A DNA stretch of 64,000 bases from the NCBI GenBank assembly GCA_002049455.2, contig KV918915.1, positions 1-64,000 of the forward strand, given 5' to 3'. Within the stretch, counting starts at the first letter, position 1; every line of letters begins with the position of its first letter. The notes beneath the pieces were generated by a model, which saw only the letters and a list, made by a program, of their open reading frames with translations, was not told the DNA's origin and did not search any database. Source of the stretch: Porphyra umbilicalis (taxonomy: Eukaryota > Rhodophyta > Bangiophyceae > Bangiales > Bangiaceae). Below are positions 55,374-64,000 of the stretch, one piece after another. The position numbers and the translations under genes were made by a program.

Positions 55374-56972
55374 CTAATCGGCTGTTGCCGGTGGTGGCTT
55401 GGGTTGGTCAAGACCATCTAGCAGGGGGTGTGGAACCGTGTCCTTCGTCGTTGGACGAGGAGCTGGGGTGACATGGTCATTGCTGACACGTTTTTCCTCG
55501 CCGTCAATGTCTATGACAAACGTGGAGGCGTCCGCGTCTGCGTCGATGACCACAAAGGGTCCAATGCCTTTTCTTTGCAGCTTGTTTTGCCGGTCTCGGT
55601 TGGTCGTGTATACGTAGTCGCCAATCTTGACGTCCGCATTGCGGGTTGCGACCCGATGGTCGAAGTTGCATTTGTAACGTTGTTGCGTCTTACGCAAGGC
55701 CTCGACTACGATGGGGATCTGCTTGCGCAGGCGGGCCATGAACTCGCGTTTGCAAGCTAGGGGTGACCCATCATTGAGCGTTCCCTTTTTGGTAAGCGGG
55801 GAGCCCGGGGGGAAGTTGCGAACCGTGAGATTGGGGATCCGCCTTGGGATAACGAGCTCAAAGGGAGCGATACCCGTAGACCGATGTTGTTGGCTATGAT
55901 ATGCCATGGTGATGACCGGGAGTAGCTCGTCCCATCGTGATGGGTCGTCGGCGACGTATTGTCTCAGCTGAGTAGCCATGGTACGGTTGTACCGTTCAAC
56001 TTTCCCATTCGTTTGGGGATGATACGCCGTGGTGCGAACCGTTTCAATGCCAAGCATTTTCATCACAGCGATGAAGAAGATCGTCATAAACTGGGGCCCT
56101 TGGTCCGATAGGATCCGGTCCAGGGGCCCGTAGGCCGACACCCACGCTTCGATGATGGCTGACGCCACGGACATGGCTGTAATTCGCCGTAAGGCGACAC
56201 ACCTGGTGCGCTTGGCGAAGCGGTCGATGATAACCAGAATGAAGCGATTGCCCTTCTTGGAGGCCGGGATGGGCCCAAAGATGTCGACGGACAGCTCCGT
56301 GAGAGGCTCAGTAGCCGGGAACAGCGTCGAGGGCGTGGTGTGTCGCCGCAAGGCGAGGCGGTTTTGGGCACAAGTTGTGCACTTGGTGATGGTAGTGTGA
56401 ATGTATGTCACCATCGAAGGCCAGTAATATGCCTTTCGCATGGTGTAGTACATCCGGTTCATACCGGGATGGGCTGCCACTGTGGCGTGGTGCTCGAGCG
56501 TCAAGACGCGTTCGCGTAATGATTTTGGTATAATCAATTGGTTGTCGTAAGGCTTCCGGCGATACAGAGCGTGATGCTCGTTACGGAAGAAGGCCTTCGC
56601 CGTTCCGCGCTCCACGCGAGTGGACATCTCGACACAGTAGTCGTCTGTTTGTTGTGCTTCGACAACATCCTCGAACTCCACCGGTTCTGATGTGTCGGTA
56701 CCCATGTACCTCCCCGTCCTCAAGCCGTTGGCCGTCTCGGCCAATGCCAGGCAAGGTATATCATCATGGATATCTTCTGGCGGCGCCACCGTCGAGGCAC
56801 GCGACAAGAAGTAGGGCAAGTGGTGCGATGCACCTGGTTTATAAAGCATATCGAATGTGTTTTCGGAGAGGCGAAGTCGCCATCGCATCAAGCGTCCGCT
56901 TGAGTCGGTCAGTCGTGCTGTACATCCAGCTAAGTGCTTGGTGATCCGTTCGGATGAGGAGCCGTTGCCCAA
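55374..56972 (-). pseudogene. RNase H end and integrase of Gypsy element 2
   Basis: HHLPYFLSR ends RNase H. The integrase zinc region (CTTCAQNR) and core (LVIIDRFAKRTRC, LSDQGPQF, HPQTNGKVERYNR) follow, then the C-terminal GPF/DHV block. Confidence 0.9.
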
Positions 56973-57995
56973 CGAGGAAGTGCCTCAACTTGAGGACAGC
57001 CCATACGACGCCGAGGCATTCGCGCTCCGTTGTGGATCAGTTTTGCTCTGCAGCAGGGAGTCCTGGGCACCAATATTCGACAGGATGAAGCAGCTCGCCC
57101 GGTTCCTCCGGGAGGAGTGTACAACCAACTTGGTCGGCGCATCCGTCAACGTCGACGACAAGCTTCCGATTGGCCTTTGGCAAGGAAAGTACCGGTGGGC
57201 ACAATTGTGCTTTTCGAATGTCTTCGAATGCGGCGATGGCCACGTCTGTCGGTGGTGGTTGATCCTGTGGGATGTCGGCCCTAGTCTGGGCGTTCAGGGG
57301 CTTCGCTCGTTTGCCAAAGTCCTTGACGAAACGTCGATAGACGTTGCACATGCCCAAGAAGCTTCTCAGCTGGGTTTTCGTCGTTGGGAACTTGGCGTGC
57401 TTCAGAGCATCCACGTTCTTGTTATGCACGCGCAGTTGCCCGGGGCGGACAATGTGTTCCAGGTACTCGACTTCGTCAGAGAACCATGTGCACTTTTCCA
57501 AGTTTAGGGTAACCCCGGCCTCGCGCAGACGGTGCAGAACCGTATCAACGTCTGTGACGTGTTGTTCCGCGTTTTGCGGAGAAGGTTATGACATCGTCTA
57601 AGTAGACAAGGCATATCTGCCACTTCAAGCCCGAGAGGATAATATGCAACGCGCGCTGAAAGGTAGCAGGTGCGTTCGTCAAGCCGAAATGCATTGATAA
57701 CCAGTGATATATACCACCATGCGTTGTGAACGCCGTCTTCTCTTGGTCTTCCTTGCGTAATGGCACTTGCCAGTACCCCGCGGTGCAGTCGAAAGACGTG
57801 AACACCGGGGCATCTCCAAAGGAGTCGAGGCAGTCCTCCATCCGAGGCAAGAGATAACCATCCTTCTTTGTGATGTTTTTTAACCGACGATAGTCGACAC
57901 AGAATCGGGCTTTGCCGGTCTTCTTTGGTACAATTACCACGGGGCTTGCCAAATCACTATGACTATGGGCAATGACGTTGAGCTTCAACATTTAG
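56973..57995 (-). pseudogene. Reverse transcriptase and RNase H of Gypsy element 2
   Basis: RT motifs FCVDYRRLK, HFGLTNAPATFQRA and CLVYLDDV, with connection/RNase H sequence downstream. Confidence 0.9.
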
Positions 57996-58153
57996 TTGAT
58001 CTGATCAGCGATGATCTGCTGTTTGAACGGCCCGGTTCGGTAGGGTTGGGCCCGATTGGGCAGAGCGTCCGGGGGAGTGACGATGGCGTGCTGCGTAGCA
58101 CGGATGACGCCAAGGGTTCCTTCCCACATCGACGAATGCGTCTCGAGCATGTC

Positions 58154-59063
58154 TCAAATCTGCTTGTGCGGGTACTCTGGGGCCTCACTGAGGTCGAGGT
58201 CCTCGAGTGGGTCACGACTTTCGTCGTCCGATGAAGTATGGGTTCCATCTTCTGGATTGTTGTCATCCAAGACGGCGGCCAACATAGGCCCTTGGTAGGG
58301 TTCTTTAAACCCCAAGGTTGAGGCCTTGCGAACAATGACTTGGTCTTTGCCAAAGTTGCATAACTTGTCTAAGAAGGGTTCGTCGGGCTTGACGATGGCC
58401 AGGCCGCGGGCGACCGCCATTGACTTATGTCGGCATAACCGAGCGTTCGGTGTGATGGTAACCATACCAGGGGGGTCACATGTGGCTATGATCCACTCCT
58501 CTTGCTGTCCGTCGACACGTACCTGTTTACAGGCTCTCAACCCTGCGGGTTTGTCGTGCCAATGGCGGTCCCAGGCATTGCCATTAAGGCAAGCCAAGAT
58601 CGGCGTTGGCAGAGGAAGCTCCTCCGTGCAGCGCACGTGTCCCTGCCAGACGATCTTACGCAAACGCGGCAAGATCGCCTCAATATTATGTTCAATGAAC
58701 TCCGTGCCCAGGATGCACGGGACTGACAAGTTGTCGGAAACAACGAATCGGTCAAGAAGGCGAACCCCTCCGGTGTCTACATACAGATGTATGGCATAGT
58801 TCGTCACGAGACGATTGTTGTTTGCATCTCGGATGCGCGGGAGCGTGGTCAACTCTTCGGCGTAAGCCATCCAGTTCGATGGGAGAACACTAGTTCGCAC
58901 TATGTTCACCGCGGCGCCCGTGTCAAGTACAGGGCGGCAGCTTTGTTGGACAGTGATGCTCGTCGCCGACTCCACTGGCGGTTCGCGGATGGATGATGGT
59001 CGGTAACCCCTATGGTACCGCAGATGGAACATTTGCAAGACGTGGTCAAGCTGCACACTTTTG
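58154..59063 (-). pseudogene. Protease region of Gypsy element 2
   Basis: The active-site motif VLDTGAAVNIV and the block PCILGTEFIE identify an aspartic protease. The region ends where the Copia LTR begins. Confidence 0.8.
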
Positions 59064-59360
59064 TGTTGGGTCATCTTGGGGCGTTACTTTTGGCGTGTTT
59101 TGGATTTGATCTTCGCTTTGCTCTAGTGGCTTTTGATTTGGTGAGTGATTCGATTTGGTGCGAGGGCGTGGGCGTCGCTGTGGGCGCCGGAGGGGGGAGC
59201 ACTAGGGCCGGTGGGGACTATTTGAGAGGCGCTCTCGGTTGGGAGAGGAGGGGAACGAGAGGACAACCAACAAAGCACGTTCGCACACACACACACAAGC
59301 TCAAGCCACTCGACCACTTGACCGTGGTCCCCCAACACCTATCCCCACTGCGCTTCAACA
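59064..59360 (+). repeat. 5' LTR of the Copia element
   Basis: Starts TGTTGGG and ends TTCAACA, giving a TGTTG/CAACA inverted end. The partner LTR is outside the window, so the boundary rests on the ends and the adjacent primer site. Confidence 0.75.
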
Positions 59361-59376
59361 GGTTATGGGCCCGGAG
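59361..59376 (+). other. Primer-binding site matching the initiator-Met tRNA anticodon arm
   Basis: GGTTATGGGCCCGGAG directly follows the LTR. It is close to the complement of the eukaryotic initiator-Met tRNA anticodon loop and 3' stem (GGTTATGAGCCC), the half-tRNA primer used by many Copia elements. Confidence 0.7.
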
Positions 59377-59521
59377 CTGGGGCTTTGACAAGAGCAAGGT
59401 GTGCCAGCTGGTGTCACGGCGGTCGCGGCAAGTGCGAAGAAGACGAAGTCAAGGTGGGTCAAGGACGTGACGGTCAAGGCGCACGGCTCGGCAGGGTCAA
59501 GCGCTACGACAAGACGACATC

Positions 59522-60330
59522 ATGGACGGAGGCGCTGCCGGCATGGGCGGCGTCAAGATCGACAAGTTGACGGAGACGAACTTCCACGAGTGGCGTCAGC
59601 GCATTAAGATGGTCCTCGAGCTGCGCGATTGGGACGATATGCTTGACGAAGACGGCAAGCCGAGGGACGCGGAAGACCGCGAGTTGGCTTTGTGGAAGCG
59701 TCGAGGTACAAAGGCGAGCGCCATCATCGGGCTCACCCTTGGGTCTGAGCAGCTCGAGCACGTGTCGGGCTGCAAGACGACGGCGGAAATGTGGACGACG
59801 CTGCAAGGTGTCTTCCAGCGCAAGAGTTTGATGAAAAAGATGAAGGCGCGACGCGAGTTCTACACCGTGGAAATGACCGTCGGCGAGGGCATGCTGAGCT
59901 ACATCAACCGCTTGCGCAACCTCGGCGAGAACCTCAAGGCCATGAGCGGCGAGGTGACGGAGATGGACGTTGCCATGAGCGTCCTCAACGGGCTGACGTC
60001 CAAGTACGAGAACCTGCTAGTGGATCTCGACGCTAAGGGCGAGGACGAGCTAAGCCTCGACTTTGTCAAGAGCCGCTTGCTTCAGGAGGAGCGGCGTCAG
60101 GCGGACAAGTCACCGGCGACCAAGCGCATTGGTGAAATGGCACTCGTCGGCGCCAACTATCAAGGTCAAGGCCGCCGTTGTGACCACTCCAGGATCGAGT
60201 GCTACTACTGCCGTAAGTTTGGGCACATCTCTCACGATTGCCCAGAGCTGAAGGCCAAGAAGCAGAGACAGGACAGGGTGGCCGCGATTGCTGCTGACGA
60301 TGGTAGCGACAGCGACGACGCCATTCGTCT
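59522..60330 (+). pseudogene. Copia gag with CCHC zinc knuckle
   Basis: A UBN2/gag-like helical domain (NFHEWRQRIKMVLELRDWDD) is followed by the knuckle CYYCRKFGHISHDC near 60,200. Confidence 0.88.
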
Positions 60331-60359
60331 GGTGGGAAATGCGACTGACAGATATGACA

Positions 60360-60740
60360 TCTCTAAGTCGTGGCTTGTCGACTCTGCGGCGTCTGCACAC
60401 ATGTGCTGGATGCGCAGGTGCTTCGACGACTACCAGATGACCACGGGACGCAGCTTCACGATGGGTGACAAGGGGTTCGTAGCCACGGCGGGCGTCGGAA
60501 CCGTCGTGCTCAACCTAATCGTTCACGGCAAGACGCGCAAGATCAAGTTGGAGAAGGTACTCCATGTTCCTACAATGGGCTTCAACCTCATGTCTGTCGC
60601 CATGATGGAGGAGCGTGTTGCGAAAGTGTCATTCAAGGGCGGTAAGACGATCATCAGGATGAACGAGAAGATTGCTGCGTGCGGCACGCGGAAGAGCGGG
60701 CTCTACAACCTAGACATGGCCCCTATGTCGGATGTTGCTG
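60360..60740 (+). pseudogene. Copia aspartic protease
   Basis: The WLVDSAASAHMC motif and downstream GVGTVVLNL/VLHVPTMGFNLMSV blocks typical of Copia proteases (DSA variant). Confidence 0.85.
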
Positions 60741-60744
60741 CGGT

Positions 60745-61855
60745 GGCCTCTCTGCAGTCATGGCATGAGCGCCTTGGGCACGTCAACGTGGCTGGCGTTA
60801 AGTGGATGATCAAGAACAAGGACATTGACGGACTCAAGTGCTCTTCCATGGTGGTCAAAAACGTCTGAGAGCCGTGCGTGTATGGGAAGGCGGTTGTGAC
60901 GGCAATGCCTAGTGCAGGAGGAGGTCGAGTCAGCACGCGCCTGCAGCTCGTGCACTTGGACCTTGGCGGGCCAATGTCAGAGCCATTGCGTGGCGGAGCG
61001 CGCTACTTCGGCACCTTCACCGACGACTTCTCCCGCTGGACAGACGTGGTCTTCCTGCAGAAGAAGAGCGAGATGCTCTCTGAGTTCAGGAAGTGGCTGA
61101 CGAAGGCCCAGCGGCACACGGGAACCAAGATAAAGATCCTGCGCTCCGACAACGACGGCGAGTATGTGTCGAACGCATTCAAGGCTCTCCACGATAAGAA
61201 CGGCACGACGCACCAGACCACGGTGCCCGACACGCCGCAGCAAAATGGGGTTTCTGAGCGGCTCAACCAAGTTCTCGTGGAGATGGCTCGCACCATGACG
61301 CGACATAAGGACGTCGATTAGGATCTTTGGGCGGATGCCATCAAGACGGCGGTCTACATCAAGAACCACGTCACCAGCCGGGCGCTTCCTGTCGGCAAGA
61401 CGCCTTTCGAGCTGTGGACCGGGATTAAGCCCAACGTAAGCCACACGCAGGTGTTTGGGTGGACATGCTGGGTGGTGATGCGCAAGAGTCACATCGACGG
61501 CAAGTTTGGTGACAAGGCGGCCAAGGGCGTCTTCTTAGGCTATCCCGACGGCGGCAAGGCGTACAAGGTCATCCTCGACGACGGCAAGGTCGTCAAGGCA
61601 CGAAGCGTCGTGTTCGCCGAGACGAACGTGAGCGAGGTTGCAGGAGTTGCAGAGGAGCTTCATGAAGACGAAGTTGTCGAAGTCGAGACCTGTTCGCGCT
61701 CTGCAAGCGACGGCGAAGACGTAGATGCTGACAATGACGACAGGGATGACAAGCAAGACGATGGATCTTACAAGTCCTCGGACAACAATCAAGGTGGTGG
61801 CGGGTCTCAAGACACGCTGCGTCGGAGTGGCAGAGCGCGACGGCCACCTGTCGAG
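60745..61855 (+). pseudogene. Copia integrase (first part of the pol region)
   Basis: A pre-integrase block (WHERLGHVNVAGVKWM) precedes the core (FTDDFSRWTDVVF, LRSDNDGEY, PQQNGVSERLNQ) and the C-terminal GYPDGGKAYKV block. The MITE follows at 61856. Confidence 0.88.
61848..61855. repeat. 8-bp target duplication of the MITE in Copia, left
   Basis: CTGTCGAG, repeated at 62609-62616. Confidence 0.93.
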
Positions 61856-62608
61856 CAGGGGTTGTCAGGATATCGTTTTTGGGCCGTAATAGGATACGGA
61901 TACACGCCGATCATTCGTATCTGATTACGGATAACTCCCTCAGCTGAGATCCGGATCAGGATATCTGCCCCCAGAACCGGATATTTGAGTAGATTATATT
62001 CGTATCCGGATACGATTATTGGACCCGAGTATAATCCCCCAATTCCGACGGACAGCTCAATTAGAGCCCAAGAAGATCGCCATCCAGTCGTTAATCGAGT
62101 GCTAAATGGACGTCAGTAGGACTTGAGATCTACACTTGATTTCAACGCCCCAACGGGCGCCGTCGAGGCGGTTTCCCGCCGTTTGTGTAAACGGACGTCA
62201 GAATGACCGTTCTGAATCTCGTGTTACGCTCTGACAACAACGCAATCGAATCGAGTCCCGTGGTTGAACGGTTCCACCCGGGTCGGGCTGGATCGCCTCT
62301 TGTCGCTGCCAAAATGTTCGGACGTTAGTCCCCAGATTGTCGGCACGCGAAAACAGAGGTCGACTGTGTTTATCCAGTATTATCCTGACGCGGGAAGCCT
62401 CCTAACCGTATATATCCCTGTATCCTGAATCTCATATCTGGGATACGGATACGATATAATCTCGCAGTTTCTGTCGGACACGATAGATATATCCTCTCCT
62501 CCTTTTTTCATACTGCATTTTGGATATGCGTTCCCGGCTCGTATCCGAAGTGGATACGGATGTAATGCACGGATACAATCCTCGTGGATATATCCATGAT
62601 AACCCCTG
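61856..62608. mobile_element. Intact 753-bp hAT-type MITE
   Basis: The ends CAGGGGTTGTCAGGATAT and ATATCCATGATAACCCCTG form imperfect TIRs and are flanked by the 8-bp duplication CTGTCGAG. No transposase. It contains many GGATACGGATA/TATCCGTATCC motifs. It is the uninterrupted relative of the split MITE at 14709-27600, in the opposite orientation. Confidence 0.93.
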
Positions 62609-62628
62609 CTGTCGAGTACTAACGCACG

Positions 62629-63630
62629 GTGAGCCTTGTTGCTCACCAGGCGCTCACGACGTACGTGCAAGCCGATCAAGGGCAAGAATCGGCTAAGTTG
62701 CAGATTGCCATGGAAGAGGAGATGGAGGCCATCCGCAAGAACAAGACTTGGCGCTTGACAGATCGCCCGGCCAGTCGACGCGTGCTGAAGGTCAAGCGGG
62801 TTTACAAGGTCAAAAGCGAGGTTGGAATGAACGGAAAAAACACCACGCGGCACAAGGCGCGCCTGTGCTTCATGGGGAACCGGCAGATTAAGGGCTCGAA
62901 TTTATCGAGACGTTCGCGGCGGTGGCCAGGTTCACTACCATCCGATGCATCCTGGCGATGACGGCGGCGAACGAGTGGGAGCTACATCAAATGAACGTCA
63001 AGACGGCCTTCCTCAACGGAGACCTTGACGAGGAGGTCTACATGGAGCAGCCAGACGGCTATGTCGATCCGACATATCTTGATAAAGTGTGTCCTCTCCT
63101 TTAAGCGCTGTATGGGCTGAAGCAAGCCCCCAAGATGTGGTACGCCAAGCTCGACGACTTCCTCAAGTCGCAGGCGCTTCACAACATTGACCCGGATGCA
63201 TCCCTCTACCTCCTTATGGATCACGTCGAAATCATCATCGTCCTGGTGTACGTCGACGATCTCCTGTTGGTGGCATCAATCCTGGCGGCAATCTACAAGA
63301 TTAAGGACGCTCTGCACAAGCGTTTGAGGATGAAGGACCTGGGCGAGGCGAAGGTCATCCTCGGGCTAGAGATTAGGCGTGACAAGGCGTTGGAAACCCT
63401 CAAGCTGTCGCAGGGAAAGTACGCGGCGCAAGCGTTGGAGAAGTTCGGGATGGCGGAGTGCAACCCGATCGGAACGCCGCTGGAGGTCGGCCTGCAGCTG
63501 GTAAAGGCCGACGAGAGCGACGACGCGCTGCCCTTCCGCGAAGCCGTCGGCAGTGTAATGTACCTGATGGTCGGGACGCGTCCTGACCTCGCCTTAGACA
63601 TCGGAAAGCTGAGTCGGTTTGTGTCGCGCT
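62629..63630 (+). pseudogene. Copia reverse transcriptase
   Basis: Contains the NVKTAFLNGDLDEEVYMEQP and LVYVDDLLLVA motifs and KDLGEAKVILGLEI of Copia RT. Confidence 0.9.
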
Positions 63631-63689
63631 ACGGCAAGGATATTTGGGCGGCGATCAAGCGCGTTCTACGGTATGTCAAGGGTTCGATG

Positions 63690-64000
63690 AACAAGGGGCA
63701 GGTCTTCGACAAGAACTCTTCTTGTGTTCTACAAGGCTTTAGTGATGCCGACTGGGCGGGTGACCACGAGACGCGACGTTCTACGACGGGCTTCACCTTC
63801 ATCTTCGGCGGAGCAGCCGTCAGCTGGGGTTCTAAGTTGCAGAAGACGGTGGCGCTGTCGACGATGGAAGCCGAGTACATGGCTCCATGTGAGTCCAGCA
63901 AGGAAGCTGTTTTGCGCAACAAGGTCGTGCAAAGCGTGGCATCTCAAGGGCTGCGGACAGCGATCTCGGGCGAGCCGATCAACGTCAAGGTCGACAACAG
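63690..64000 (+). pseudogene. Copia RNase H, cut by the window end
   Basis: SDADWAGDHETRRSTTG, AVSWGSKLQKTVALST and MEAEYMA motifs. Continues beyond 64000. Confidence 0.88.

Larger units (their letters stand above)
51500..59063 (-). mobile_element. Ty3/Gypsy chromovirus 2, broken and cut by a Copia element
   Basis: Minus-strand protease, reverse transcriptase, RNase H, integrase and chromodomain in Gypsy order. Its 5' part (gag and 5' LTR) is displaced beyond the window by the Copia insertion at 59064. The left boundary is inferred: a 3' LTR should lie at about 51.5-52.15 kb, but its partner is outside the window. The coding part is a fossil with a few breaks. Confidence 0.85.
59064..64000 (+). 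mobile_element. Ty1/Copia element inserted in Gypsy element 2, runs off the window
   Basis: 5' LTR, primer-binding site, then gag, protease, integrase, reverse transcriptase and RNase H in the Copia order. The 3' LTR lies beyond 64000. It interrupts Gypsy element 2 and is itself interrupted by the hAT-type MITE at 61856-62608. Besides that insertion it has a few breaks. Confidence 0.92.

Noticed and set aside
59064-59074. Start of the Gypsy 2 frame at 59074
   Set aside because: That ATG lies inside the Copia LTR; the Gypsy sequence stops at 59063, so the apparent start is an artefact of the insertion.

Overview
The window comes from a nuclear genome of a GC-rich eukaryote, most likely a microbial protist or fungus-like organism. 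Evidence: two Ty3/Gypsy-type chromoviruses, a Ty1/Copia element primed from an initiator-Met tRNA, hAT- and Tc1/mariner-type DNA transposons, GT-AG introns, an extended-PHD chromatin protein and a neprilysin-type (M13) peptidase. I cannot name the species. About half of the window is mobile or repetitive DNA.

Layout. 0-14.7 kb: small inverted-repeat elements, a zinc-knuckle gene (gene A, 4177-5808), an Ala-rich gene, a two-exon gene (gene C, 7862-8821), several GC-rich tandem repeats and a decayed IS630/Tc1-mariner-like transposase (T1, 10570-11520, minus). 14.7-27.6 kb: a 753-bp hAT-type MITE, split by a 12,137-bp insertion. The insertion has Tc1/mariner-like ends and a TA target duplication. 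It carries a DDE transposase (T2), a three-exon paralogue of gene A (gene B), a 290-bp tandem array and GC-rich sequence. 27.6-37.7 kb: gene E, which shares an 84-residue C-terminal domain with gene C; a 268-bp tandem repeat; an ePHD gene; and about 3.7 kb with no recognisable gene.

37.7-46.8 kb: one complete but broken Gypsy chromovirus with 5-bp target duplications and LTRs about 96% identical. 47-49 kb: an M13 peptidase pseudogene directly beside its 3' LTR. 49-51.5 kb: non-coding, with a 132-bp palindromic MITE that has the same ends as the 12-kb element. 51.5-59.06 kb: a second chromovirus on the minus strand, cut by a Copia element (59,064 to beyond the window end). That Copia element contains an intact 753-bp copy of the hAT MITE.

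The main discovery candidate is the 12-kb TA-flanked element. It links a DDE transposase tail-to-tail with a spliced zinc-knuckle gene. The only other transposase of this family in the window (T1) and the only other member of the zinc-knuckle family (gene A) lie about 5 kb apart and are also convergently oriented. A second observation is that both chromoviruses carry long antisense reading frames between the chromodomain and the 3' LTR side.
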